39,832 bases of DNA from Bacteroidales bacterium (GTDB lineage: Bacteria > Bacteroidota > Bacteroidia > Bacteroidales > CAIWKO01), in contig JALOBU010000029.1 of assembly GCA_023228145.1 (NCBI GenBank), positions 1 to 39,832 on the forward strand. Reading direction: 5' to 3'. The translations under genes and the position numbers were made by a program. Under the pieces are notes generated by a model. It saw nothing but the letters and a program-made list of their open reading frames with translations. It did no database searches and was not told the origin of the DNA. Shown in pieces: positions 26,693 through 35,012 of this stretch; position 1 is the first letter of the stretch; every line of letters begins with the position of its first letter.

Positions 26693-26727
26693 AAAAAAGC
26701 CACTTCATACGAAACGGCTTTTTTTTA
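26693..26727. terminator. Rho-independent terminator, bidirectional
   Basis: The arms AAAAAAGCC and GGCTTTTTT, with extra TTC/GAA pairing inside and the loop ATAC, are followed by T's on the plus strand and A's on the minus strand side. It lies between the convergent DUF1573 gene and rho and can serve both. Confidence 0.75.
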
Positions 26728-26756
26728 TTAATAAGTAAATAAAGCTATAGAATAGC

Positions 26757-28634
26757 TTACCCGTTCATGAACAACAAAAACTCTTCGTTTGTTTGTGTGA
26801 ATTTCATTTTGTCTTTTAAAAATTCCATGGCTTCCACAGGATTCATGTCGGCAAGGTGGTTGCGTAACACCCAAATACGTTGCAGTACATCTTTTTCCAG
26901 AAGCAGATCATCGCGGCGTGTACTGGAGGCGACAATATCTATGGAGGGGAAAATACGTTTATTTGATAATTTGCGCTCAAGTTGTAATTCCATATTTCCA
27001 GTTCCTTTGAATTCTTCAAAAATAACTTCATCCATTTTGGAGCCGGTTTCTGTAAGGGCTGTAGCGATAATAGTTAACGAGCCTCCGTTTTCAATCTGGC
27101 GGGCAGCGCCAAAAAATTTCTTGGGTTTTTGAAGTGCGCTGGCTTCCACACCCCCTGAAAGCACTTTCCCCGATGCCGGGGCAACGGTATTGTAGGCTCT
27201 GGCAAGGCGGGTGATGGAGTCAAGAAGTATCATCACATCATGGCCACATTCCACCAGGCGTTTGGCTTTTTCCAAGACGATGTTGGCAATCTTCACGTGT
27301 TTATCTGCTGGTTCATCAAAAGTGGATGCGACAACTTCAGCTTTCACACTGCGTTGCATATCGGTAACTTCTTCGGGGCGTTCATCAACAAGCAGGATGA
27401 TAAGATATACTTCAGGATGATTATAAGCAACTGCATTGGCAATTTCTTTTAAAATCATTGTTTTCCCTGTTTTTGGTTGAGCTACTATGAGGCCTCGCTG
27501 ACCTTTGCCGATGGGAGTAAACATATCAATAATGCGGGATGTGATAGTCATCTGAGGGTGTCCGGTGAGATTTAACTTTTGTTCGGGGAACAGTGGTGTC
27601 AGGTGGTCAAAATTTACCCTGTCGCGGACTACTTCGGGGCTTCGACCATTGATATGTTCAACTTTAATCAGCGGAAAATATTTTTCACCTTCCTTGGGAG
27701 GGCGTATCCTGCCTTTCACAGTGTCGCCGGTTTTCAAGCCGAATAATTTAATTTGTGATTGAGAAACATAAATGTCATCAGGAGAGTTCAGGTAATTATA
27801 ATCCGATGACCTGAGAAACCCATAGCCGTCAGGCATTATTTCAAGGACTCCTTCGCTGGAAACAATACCTTCAAAATCGAAAGCGTATTCTACTGGTTTT
27901 TCCCGTTGTTGTTGGTTGCGTTTTTGAAAGTCGCGTTGCTGACGTTCCTGCTCAGCAGGTTTGCTTTCACCGTTTTCATTGAGGGAAACGGGAGGGATGA
28001 CTGCACTATCAGGAACAACTTCGGGAGATGTTTCTAAAGGGGCTATATCTTTTTCAGCCGAAGCAGGAGATTCTTCCACGGCTATTGGTTCTACTGGCGT
28101 TTCGGGTTCAGAAGTAACTGAATGCGCTGCCAAATCATCATCATCGGGGGAAGGAAGAATAAAGTCGAACTTTCTGGCTTCTTCCTCAAATAGTTCTTTA
28201 TTGTAACCATGGTTAATAGATGCTGGTGTTTCTTGTATTCTGTCAGTTGTCGGCTCTGTTAAAACAGGAGCTTTTTCTTTGGGTTCAATGTTAATTTCTG
28301 TTTTTATTTCTTCAGCATCCGGATAAGGTTTTGTTTCCCCTGAGCCATTATTTTTACTCACTTGTACCGGGTTGTAGTTCCCATTCACCTGAGCTTTGAG
28401 TTCGGGATTTTCAATGCGTGTTCGGCGTTGTGCAACCCTGCGGCGGCTTTTTCCGTTCTTTTCAAATTTTTTTTCAGCAGGTTTCTGCTCTTCGGGTTTG
28501 AAGGCCTGAATGTCAAGGATTTTTAATATCAGGTCTTTTTTTCGTAAATCTTCGTAATCGGGCACATTAAGCTTTTCGGCAATTTCCTGCAATTCGGGCA
28601 GTGCCATGGCATTCAGGTCAAGGATGTTGTACAT
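26757..28634 (-). CDS. rho: Transcription termination factor Rho with long insert
   Basis: A 625-residue hexameric RNA helicase ending Rho-dependent transcripts. Order: Rho_N helical domain (residues ~1-50); a Pro/Glu/Lys/Gln-rich low-complexity region of ~200 residues with a basic patch (KSRRRVAQRRTR near residue 62); the RNA-binding cold-shock-like domain (~253-335, EGVLEIMPDGYGFLRS); the ATPase core with Walker A QPKTGKT (~385) and Walker B VMILLDSITRLARAYN; and the C-terminal R-loop/Q-loop core. E. coli Rho is ~420 residues; the surplus is the insert. The promoter box at 28759-28785 implies a ~120-base leader, in line with the autoregulation known for rho in other bacteria. Confidence 0.96.
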   Translation of the reverse strand: MYNILDLNAMALPELQEIAEKLNVPDYEDLRKKDLILKILDIQAFKPEEQKPAEKKFEKNGKSRRRVAQRRTRIENPELKAQVNGNYNPVQVSKNNGSGETKPYPDAEEIKTEINIEPKEKAPVLTEPTTDRIQETPASINHGYNKELFEEEARKFDFILPSPDDDDLAAHSVTSEPETPVEPIAVEESPASAEKDIAPLETSPEVVPDSAVIPPVSLNENGESKPAEQERQQRDFQKRNQQQREKPVEYAFDFEGIVSSEGVLEIMPDGYGFLRSSDYNYLNSPDDIYVSQSQIKLFGLKTGDTVKGRIRPPKEGEKYFPLIKVEHINGRSPEVVRDRVNFDHLTPLFPEQKLNLTGHPQMTITSRIIDMFTPIGKGQRGLIVAQPKTGKTMILKEIANAVAYNHPEVYLIILLVDERPEEVTDMQRSVKAEVVASTFDEPADKHVKIANIVLEKAKRLVECGHDVMILLDSITRLARAYNTVAPASGKVLSGGVEASALQKPKKFFGAARQIENGGSLTIIATALTETGSKMDEVIFEEFKGTGNMELQLERKLSNKRIFPSIDIVASSTRRDDLLLEKDVLQRIWVLRNHLADMNPVEAMEFLKDKMKFTQTNEEFLLFMNG

Positions 28635-28758
28635 AAAAAATTATATGTTAAAATTAATTCGTGTTATGATTATAACAATTTTGAAAAAACAAGTTTATAC
28701 GAATTGTTTCAGTTACGGAGTGTATATGAAACAGAATGTCTTTCAGGAAAATTCAATG

Positions 28759-28785
28759 CAAATATACGTTTTTTATTCTAAACAA
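28759..28785 (-). promoter_or_regulatory. Putative rho promoter
   Basis: On the minus strand TTG (28783-28785), a 16-base spacer, and TATATTTG (28759-28766) fit the Bacteroidota TTG / TAnnTTTG pattern with a slightly short spacer. A hairpin with arms TGTTTCA and TGAAACA lies in the leader at about 28707-28735. Confidence 0.4.
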
Positions 28786-28881
28786 GAAATTTTTTGTTTT
28801 TTTTATTTTATCGTTGATATTTAATCATAAGTCATTTATCATTATTTATTCAGAAGTTTGGGATATTATAAAATTGTGCCT

Positions 28882-30111
28882 TTACTTGTTAACCATTTTA
28901 ACGTCGAGAGCATCACGCAGTGCGTTACCAGTAATCATAAAAGCAAGTACGGTGAGCATTATAGCTACACCCGGAATGATGGCCAGGTAAGCAGAGTCAA
29001 GTATCACATATCCGAAGTGCTCTTTAATCATACCGCCCCATGAAGGCATGGGAGGTTGCACTCCGATTCCCAGAAAACTTAATCCGGCCTCAATAAGTAT
29101 TGCTGAGGCAAAATTTGCTGCCGAGATAACAATTACCGGCGCCATCACATTGGGAAGTATATGCCTGAAGATAATGCGTGTATTGCTGAAGCCAAGTGCT
29201 ACGCCGGCTTCCACAAATTCTTTTTCGCGTATGCTTAAAATCTGACCGCGTACGACACGGGCTACTTCAACCCACATGGTTAGTCCAACAGCCACAAATA
29301 TCTGCCAGAATCCTTTGCCAAGAACAAACGTAACGGCTATAACCAGCAACAGTGTGGGAATAGACCATATTACATTGATAATCCACATGACCACATTATC
29401 AACCCATCCTCTGAAATACCCTGCCAAAGAGCCAAGAAAAATACCTATGAGAAGCGAAATAAAAACAGAAATAAAACCTACAGATAAACTTACCCTTGAA
29501 CCAACAATAATCTGACTAAGGACATCCCTTCCAAAACGGTCGGTTCCCAAATAAAATTTTTTACTTACAATAAGTTTATCGACAATTTCTGTTTGAAGTG
29601 TGGATATATCCGCTGTTTTCAAATTCCCGTCAATATCCGTGAAATGTAATTTATTATTTTGAACTGCAATTGTTTGTTTCTCTGCAGGCAGGGCATAAAC
29701 CACGTCTGCCAGATGGTATGCCGTGATTTCGCCTTTTTCGTTTGGTACTCCAGTATATCCTTCAACTATGATACTGTCATTTCTGAAAAAATAGGTATTT
29801 ATCGGAATGTAAGTATATCTGTTTTTTTTGCCGAAAAGCATTTTTTTAATAAACCAGCTTTGTTGAACGGGCTCATTTTTATGCACTTTCAGCATCTGAA
29901 CCTTAAACCCTGGTTTTTTTGTCATAAGTTCAAGAAACTGCTGGTTGGCAAAAGGTGTTGAATCGGGAGTAATAAGATAAGCCAGTATTGAAATTACCAT
30001 AAGCAATACAATGAATACCATGGCAACCATAGCAATGAGGTTTCCTGATAGTTTACGTAGGGCAAGTTTTGACAAGGACCCCGAAGCGGTGTATTGCTTC
30101 TTTCTAAACAT
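28882..30111 (-). CDS. OppC/DppC-type peptide ABC transporter permease, with long extracytoplasmic insert
   Basis: A 409-residue inner-membrane permease. The N-terminal cytoplasmic segment and TM1 (~26-48) match OppC. A non-hydrophobic insert of ~140 residues then follows (~50-190) before the family motif FYLGTDRFGRDVLSQ. The core with five TM segments carries the EAA loop (EAGVALGFSNTRIIFRHILPN) that contacts the ATPase, and ends with FLGIGVQPPMPSWGGMI and NALRDALD. OppC/DppC are usually ~300 residues. No binding protein, OppB or ATPase gene is adjacent, so partners must be encoded elsewhere. Peptides are the likely substrate by family, not by context. Confidence 0.88.
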   Translation of the reverse strand: MFRKKQYTASGSLSKLALRKLSGNLIAMVAMVFIVLLMVISILAYLITPDSTPFANQQFLELMTKKPGFKVQMLKVHKNEPVQQSWFIKKMLFGKKNRYTYIPINTYFFRNDSIIVEGYTGVPNEKGEITAYHLADVVYALPAEKQTIAVQNNKLHFTDIDGNLKTADISTLQTEIVDKLIVSKKFYLGTDRFGRDVLSQIIVGSRVSLSVGFISVFISLLIGIFLGSLAGYFRGWVDNVVMWIINVIWSIPTLLLVIAVTFVLGKGFWQIFVAVGLTMWVEVARVVRGQILSIREKEFVEAGVALGFSNTRIIFRHILPNVMAPVIVISAANFASAILIEAGLSFLGIGVQPPMPSWGGMIKEHFGYVILDSAYLAIIPGVAIMLTVLAFMITGNALRDALDVKMVNK

Positions 30112-30207
30112 GTATAAAGCTTGATTTCTGCAAAAATAGAATTATAAAATGAATTAACTTATAAATTTCGCCTGCAAAAATTTTTTTACTTTTACTTAAA
30201 AAACCGT

Positions 30208-31002
30208 ATGGAAGATTATTGCTTTTACAAAAACTTTAAAATACATTATACCGTAAAAGGACAAGGAAATACTGTGGTGTTGCTGCACGGTTTTACCGAA
30301 TCATTAAATATCTGGGATGATTTTTCCGAACGCCTTTCGATTTCAAATAAAATTGTATGTATTGATTTGCCCGGGCATGGAAAAAGTGAGTGCATAGCCC
30401 CTGTGCATACTATGGAACTAATGGCCGATTGTGTAAAAAAAGTACTTGACACTTTACAGGTAAATAAATGTTTCATGATTGGACACTCTATGGGCGGATA
30501 TGTTTCGCTGGCTTATGCCGGGAGTTGGGGACACATGCTAAAAGGGCTGGGGTTGTTTCATTCGCACGCCTTTGCCGACAGCCCGGAGACTATCAAGAAT
30601 CGTATGCGTACCAATAATTATATTAAATCCAATCATTTTAATTTTCTATGTGAATTTATTTCTTCGTTGGTAGCTCCTGAAAATCAGAAAAAATATTCTG
30701 AAGAAATTAAAAAACTTATTGAAACATCAAAACAAATGTCGGCAGAAGCCGTAATAGCAGCAAATAGCGGGATGGCTGAAAGAAATGACTGCACTCATAT
30801 TCTGAAAGGGGCGGCTTTTCCTGTACTCTTCATTGCGGGGAAAAAGGATACCCGTGTTCCGTTTGAAAAAGTTCTGGAGCAAATAGCTATGCCTGAAAAT
30901 TGCACTGCATTATTGCTTGGCGGGGTAGCCCATATGGGATATTTTGAGGCGAAGGAAGAAACATTTGATGCGATAAAAACATTTGTTGAAAGAAGCATTT
31001 AA
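30208..31002 (+). CDS. Alpha/beta hydrolase
   Basis: A 264-residue cytoplasmic alpha/beta-hydrolase fold protein without signal peptide. The oxyanion loop is LLHGFTES (residues ~27-34) and the nucleophile elbow is GHSMGG (Ser ~94). An acid is in the strand-6 region (IAGKKDTRVP, D ~212), and the terminal His is in GVAHMGYFE (~236). It resembles the MenH/carboxylesterase-like group, but the substrate cannot be read from the sequence. The next gene appears to have its own promoter inside the 3' end of this gene. Confidence 0.9.
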   Translation: MEDYCFYKNFKIHYTVKGQGNTVVLLHGFTESLNIWDDFSERLSISNKIVCIDLPGHGKSECIAPVHTMELMADCVKKVLDTLQVNKCFMIGHSMGGYVSLAYAGSWGHMLKGLGLFHSHAFADSPETIKNRMRTNNYIKSNHFNFLCEFISSLVAPENQKKYSEEIKKLIETSKQMSAEAVIAANSGMAERNDCTHILKGAAFPVLFIAGKKDTRVPFEKVLEQIAMPENCTALLLGGVAHMGYFEAKEETFDAIKTFVERSI

Positions 31003-31015
31003 AAGGTTACATTTG
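30986..31015 (+). promoter_or_regulatory. Promoter for the lipoprotein gene at 31054
   Basis: TTG at 30986-30988, a 19-base spacer, and TACATTTG at 31008-31015 closely match the Bacteroidota TTG / TAnnTTTG pattern. The -33 element lies inside the end of the hydrolase gene. Confidence 0.5.
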
Positions 31016-31053
31016 ATCTAATTATTGTATTTATTGATAAACATTCATAAGCT

Positions 31054-31797
31054 ATGAAAACAGCAGTAAGATTAATATTAATGGTTATGGTTGTTTTGTT
31101 TTTTGCACATTGTGCATCAAACGAAACTGCCAATTCTGATACGGTGAAACAATCTGAAATTTATCAGTCATATTCTGTTACCTATAACTCGGGAGAAAAG
31201 GAATTGACAGCGACAGCTTCATTCCGTTTCGGAGGTGCAAACGGAACCACTCTCTTGCTGGTGAAACCAAGTAAAGTAATATTTGAAAACGAAGAAATGC
31301 CAAATGAACAAAACATTTTTTCGGGGACATTTTATGAAATTAATAAGCAAACTACAGTACAACCGGAATATACTTACACTTTCACAGATTGTGAAGAAAA
31401 ACCATATACTAACAATGCTTTGATGATACCTGTTGAAATAAGTAAATGCCCTGAAACAACAGATAAAAGCGAAGGGCTTACAATAGAATGGTCTTATCCC
31501 TTACAAAATGGTGAAAGTATCCACTTATTTATTGAGGACAAAAACAATGGCTCGGCAACAGTTTGTACGAATGTTTTTGGCGCCACAAGCATTTCCCTGA
31601 ATCCTGAGGATTTGAAAAAACTTAAACCCGGAGAGGTGAGTGTGTATCTGGAGAGAGAAAACAGTACTTCACTCAAAAATGCAACGCACCTCGGAGGCAA
31701 TATGTTCGTTAAATATATTTCTAAAAAAGCTGGGTTAAAACTTACCGGACCGGAATATATTCCCGAGGGGCAAAGTGATACTGCGGCGGAAAAATAA
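31054..31797 (+). CDS. Putative lipoprotein, unknown function
   Basis: A 247-residue protein with a type II signal peptide (hydrophobic stretch then FFAHC, Cys ~19). The mature part is beta-rich with two cysteines (CEEKPY, ISKCPE) and a segment IEWSYPLQNGESIHLFIED resembling an Ig-like fold; it ends in a charged tail. It may be anchored in the outer membrane. I do not recognise a family. Its own promoter precedes it; the S46 peptidase gene follows 170 bases later. Confidence 0.75.
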   Translation: MKTAVRLILMVMVVLFFAHCASNETANSDTVKQSEIYQSYSVTYNSGEKELTATASFRFGGANGTTLLLVKPSKVIFENEEMPNEQNIFSGTFYEINKQTTVQPEYTYTFTDCEEKPYTNNALMIPVEISKCPETTDKSEGLTIEWSYPLQNGESIHLFIEDKNNGSATVCTNVFGATSISLNPEDLKKLKPGEVSVYLERENSTSLKNATHLGGNMFVKYISKKAGLKLTGPEYIPEGQSDTAAEK

Positions 31798-31915
31798 TGC
31801 ATCTGATTTTTTGTTATCTTATTGTAAAAATGTAACATTTTTCATAATGCATGGTCATAAGTTTGCTTTTTGATTCAGTAAATATTTTTTATACACTCCA
31901 TAAATTATTAATGTA

Positions 31916-31923
31916 TAAATTTG
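31916..31923 (+). promoter_or_regulatory. Putative -7 box of the S46 peptidase gene
   Basis: TAAATTTG fits TAnnTTTG and lies 44 bases before the ATG at 31968. No clear TTG is found at the right distance. Confidence 0.35.
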
Positions 31924-31967
31924 CTGAGCAAAAAATTGTAAATTAATTATAACCTAAAAAGACAACA

Positions 31968-34181
31968 ATGAAGAAGTTATTTATTGCTTTAACGATTTGC
32001 ATGAGTCTGCTTACCCGGACTATTGCAACAAATCCACCCGATGAAGGCATGTGGTTGCCTTTGCTTATTGAGCGCCTTAATTATGTTGATATGCAGAAAA
32101 TGGGTCTGCATCTTACTGCCGAAGAATTATACAATGTAAATAATGCTTCGCTTAAGGATGCTATTGTAGGGCTTGGCAATGCCGACTATCCTACATCACA
32201 TTTTTGTACTGCCGAAGTGGTTTCCGGACAGGGGCTTCTTCTTACCAATCACCACTGCGGATTTGATGCCATTCAGGACCAAAGCTCCATTGAGAATGAT
32301 TACCTGACCAATGGTTTTTGGGCTTTTAAGAAAAATGAAGAATTGAAATGCGAAGGTGTTACAGCTTCTTTTCTGGTACGCATGGAAGATATTACTTCAA
32401 AAGTTATGGCTGAATTGCGTGACAACATGACTGAGGGTGAGCGGGAAGCAGCTATAAAAAAAGTTAGCGACAACCTCGAAAAAGAAGCTTCGGAAAAAGG
32501 CAAGTATGTTGTGGATATAAAAAGTTTCTTTGATAACAACGAGTTCTACATGTTTGTTTATATTATTTATAAAGATGTGCGCCTTGTCGGGGCCCCGCCA
32601 TCAGCAATAGGGAAGTTTGGGGGAGATACGGACAACTGGATGTGGCCGCGGCACACCGGAGATTTTTCGCTGCTGAGAGTTTATTCTGCTCCCGATGGCA
32701 CACCTGCCGAGTATTCTGAAAAAAACATTCCGCTGAAACCCAAACATTTTCTGCCTGTTTCTTTAAAAGGAGTTAAACAAAATGATTTTGCCATGATCTG
32801 GGGCTATCCGGGGACTACCAACCGTTACCTGACATCTTATGGAATCCAGCTGGCATTGGAACAATCAAATCCCATCACTGTGGATGTACGCACCAAAAAG
32901 CTCAGCCTGATGAAAGAAGATATGGATGGCGACCCCAAAGTGAAATTACAATATGCATCAAAATACGCACAATCGGCCAACTATTGGAAGTACTTTATAG
33001 GACAGACCAAAGGGCTGAAACGCCTGAAAGTATATGATAAAAAACAAATGATAGAAAAGGATTTTACCCAGTGGGTTGTTTCTGATAATGGCCGTAAGGT
33101 TAAATATGGAGAAGCTTTACAGTTGATAGCCGAAGGTTATGATGAATTGAAAAAATATAATATCAGTATGAAATATCTGGAAGAATCGGTATTTCAGGGA
33201 CCAGAATTCATTTATTTCTCTTTCGGGGCATTCCAATTATACATGAGGCTTAAGACAAAAGAAGAAACAAAAGACAAAAAAGCAAAAGCGATGTACGATC
33301 CGGATATTAAAACACTTGCTGATGCTTTTAAGCCGGAAGTGGAAAAGTATTTTAAGAATTATAACCAACCAACCGATAAAAAACTTTTTGCTGCCTTACT
33401 GAAGATGTATTATGACAATGTCCCGAAAGATCAGTGGCCGGATGTGTTTACTAACGAAGCTGAGAAGAAATTCAAAGGAGATTTTAACAAATGGGCCGAT
33501 GAAGTTTACAGCAAATCAATTTTTGTTGACAGAAACAGGCTTATGGCATTTCTTGACAATCCCACATACAAGGTGATTGTTAACGACCCCGGGTTTAAAA
33601 TTACTTTATCCATGGTAACTACCATCCAAAAATTATATGGCGTTATGGGTGATATTGAAAAGAAAATTAATAAAGGAAGCCGCCTGTTTATAGCCGGATT
33701 GCGCGAGATGAATGCAGGGAAAGTATATTACCCTGATGCCAACTCAACTATGCGTATGACTTACGGAAAAATTCTTGATTATGATGCTGCTGATGCAGTA
33801 CATTATAATTATATTACTACGCTTGAAGGGGTGATGGAAAAAGAAGACCCCTCGAATGATGAGTTTATTGTGCCTGCAAAACTGAAACAATTATATGAAG
33901 CAAAGGATTATGGCCGCTATGGTAAGAACGGCGAAATGCCCGTGTGTTTCATCGCTAACCTGGATATCACAGGCGGCAACTCGGGCAGTCCGGTTATAAA
34001 CGGCGACGGGCAACTGGTTGGAATTGCTTTCGATGGCAACTGGGAAGCCATGAGCGGAGATATTTTCTATGAGCCGGAACTGCAACGAACTATTTGTGTG
34101 GATATCCGCTATGTGCTATTTGTCATGGACAAATATGCCGGGGCCAAGAACCTTGTGGATGAGATGACGATAGTGCAGTAA
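31968..34181 (+). CDS. S46-family dipeptidyl-peptidase, DPP7-like
   Basis: A 737-residue periplasmic serine exopeptidase removing dipeptides from the N-terminus of peptides; known from asaccharolytic Bacteroidota that live on peptides. Residues 1-20 form a signal peptide, followed by the hallmark DEGMW. The chymotrypsin-like site is split around a helical domain: His in LTNHHCG (H95/H96), Asp in the FGGDTDNWMWPRHTGDF region, and Ser672 in GGNSGSP. The S1-determining position 18 residues after the Ser is Gly (AFDGNWE), as in DPP7, which prefers hydrophobic P1 residues; DPP11 has Arg here and prefers Asp/Glu. No T9SS domain; a strong terminator follows. Confidence 0.92.
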   Translation: MKKLFIALTICMSLLTRTIATNPPDEGMWLPLLIERLNYVDMQKMGLHLTAEELYNVNNASLKDAIVGLGNADYPTSHFCTAEVVSGQGLLLTNHHCGFDAIQDQSSIENDYLTNGFWAFKKNEELKCEGVTASFLVRMEDITSKVMAELRDNMTEGEREAAIKKVSDNLEKEASEKGKYVVDIKSFFDNNEFYMFVYIIYKDVRLVGAPPSAIGKFGGDTDNWMWPRHTGDFSLLRVYSAPDGTPAEYSEKNIPLKPKHFLPVSLKGVKQNDFAMIWGYPGTTNRYLTSYGIQLALEQSNPITVDVRTKKLSLMKEDMDGDPKVKLQYASKYAQSANYWKYFIGQTKGLKRLKVYDKKQMIEKDFTQWVVSDNGRKVKYGEALQLIAEGYDELKKYNISMKYLEESVFQGPEFIYFSFGAFQLYMRLKTKEETKDKKAKAMYDPDIKTLADAFKPEVEKYFKNYNQPTDKKLFAALLKMYYDNVPKDQWPDVFTNEAEKKFKGDFNKWADEVYSKSIFVDRNRLMAFLDNPTYKVIVNDPGFKITLSMVTTIQKLYGVMGDIEKKINKGSRLFIAGLREMNAGKVYYPDANSTMRMTYGKILDYDAADAVHYNYITTLEGVMEKEDPSNDEFIVPAKLKQLYEAKDYGRYGKNGEMPVCFIANLDITGGNSGSPVINGDGQLVGIAFDGNWEAMSGDIFYEPELQRTICVDIRYVLFVMDKYAGAKNLVDEMTIVQ

Positions 34182-34198
34182 ATTATTAATGGTCTTAT

Positions 34199-34236
34199 AA
34201 AAAGCAGGTATTGTTTTAATTGATACCTGCTTTTTT
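34199..34236 (+). terminator. Terminator after the S46 peptidase gene
   Basis: Perfect 13-base arms AAAAAGCAGGTAT and ATACCTGCTTTTT around an 11-base loop, ending in a T-run. It starts 18 bases after the stop codon. Confidence 0.85.
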
Positions 34237-34258
34237 ATATGTAAAAATGCTAACTGTC

Positions 34259-34310
34259 AGTGTCGGGGTGACCGCGCAATAGCTTGTGCAAAGGCAGACA
34301 CCCCGACACT
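34259..34310. repeat. Long-armed palindrome downstream of rplT
   Basis: Perfect 12-base arms AGTGTCGGGGTG and CACCCCGACACT enclose 28 bases. Inside, GCGCAA and TTGTGC can pair with one G-U, giving a cruciform-like nested structure. There is no T-run on either strand, so it is not a classic terminator. Confidence 0.6.
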
Positions 34311-34320
34311 AATAGCAAAA

Positions 34321-34351
34321 GTCGGGGCGCGACTTGAAGTCGTACTCCGAC
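34321..34351. repeat. Near-palindrome with GTCGGGG ends
   Basis: A 31-base near-palindrome running from GTCGGGG to CTCCGAC around the core CGACTTGAAGTCG, with mismatches that allow G-U pairing. It shares the GTCGGGG block with the palindrome 10 bases to its left and ends 23 bases before the rplT stop. It could belong to a REP family or act at the 3' end of the rplT message. Confidence 0.5.
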
Positions 34352-34374
34352 TATGTAATAAACGATTTTAAAAT

Positions 34375-34719
34375 TTATTTTACCGATTCCACCACAGCTT
34401 TGAAAGCTTCGGGGTGGTTCATAGCCAAGTCGGCCAGGGTTTTGCGGTTTAGGGTGATGTTGTTTTTGTGGAGTTTCCCCATGAATTCCGAATAACTCAT
34501 GTCGTACGCGCGAACTCCTGCATTGATGCGGCTTATCCACAGGCTGCGGAAGTCGCGTTTTTTGTTTCTCCTGTCGCGGTATGCATACACCATCCCTTTT
34601 TCGTAGGCGTTTTTAGCTACCGTCCAAACATTTTTCCTGCGGCCGAACTGCCCTTTAACACGGCTGAGGATTTTTTTTCTTTTTTGTCTTGATGCTACTG
34701 CATTAACTGATCGTGGCAT
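34375..34719 (-). CDS. rplT: 50S ribosomal protein L20
   Basis: A 114-residue, highly basic assembly protein of the large ribosomal subunit. The beginning MPRSVNAVASRQKRKKIL and the stretch FGRRKNVWTVAKNAYEKGMVYAYRDRRNKKR are family signatures, and NAGVRAYDMSYSEFM is the C-terminal part. Last gene of thrS-infC-rpmI-rplT. A hairpin lies in the 76-base spacer after rpmI and palindromes lie downstream. In other bacteria L20 represses its own operon by binding the leader or inter-gene RNA. Confidence 0.98.
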   Translation of the reverse strand: MPRSVNAVASRQKRKKILSRVKGQFGRRKNVWTVAKNAYEKGMVYAYRDRRNKKRDFRSLWISRINAGVRAYDMSYSEFMGKLHKNNITLNRKTLADLAMNHPEAFKAVVESVK

Positions 34720-34735
34720 AGTTTTGATTATTTTG

Positions 34736-34773
34736 CTTCAGCGTACCCCTTATAGGAATCTTGCATGCTGAAG
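34736..34773 (-). promoter_or_regulatory. Hairpin between rpmI and rplT
   Basis: Seven-base arms CTTCAGC and GCTGAAG, extendable by TTGC/GGCAA with a bulge, span most of the rpmI-rplT spacer. No T-run follows, so an RNA-level role (L20 autoregulation, processing or translational coupling) is more likely than termination. Confidence 0.35.
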
Positions 34774-34795
34774 GCAAGTTAATAATTAATTTGAT

Positions 34796-34990
34796 TTAGC
34801 AGGCAAGCATTTGTTTCACCCTTTTTTCGTCTGCCTTATCTACCGTGGCAGAATAAGTCAGGTTTCTTTTCCTTTTGGTTGATTTTTTTGTAAGGATGTG
34901 GCTTTTGTATGCATGCTTCCTTTTAATTTTACCGGTTCCCGTAAAATCCAACCTCTTCTTGGCTCCGGATATTGACTTCATTTTTGGCAT
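34796..34990 (-). CDS. rpmI: 50S ribosomal protein L35
   Basis: A 64-residue basic ribosomal protein: MPKMKSISGAKKRLDFTGTG at the start, then KRKHAYKSHILTKKSTKRKR, the L35 signature. It lies 22 bases after infC and 76 bases before rplT, in the standard order. Confidence 0.97.
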   Translation of the reverse strand: MPKMKSISGAKKRLDFTGTGKIKRKHAYKSHILTKKSTKRKRNLTYSATVDKADEKRVKQMLAC

Positions 34991-35012
34991 GATATGTTGT
35001 TTTTTGGTTTTT

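Noticed and set aside
34250..34540. A minus-strand frame overlapping the end of rplT
   Set aside because: It lies in another phase of rplT and over palindromic DNA, so it is a shadow frame.
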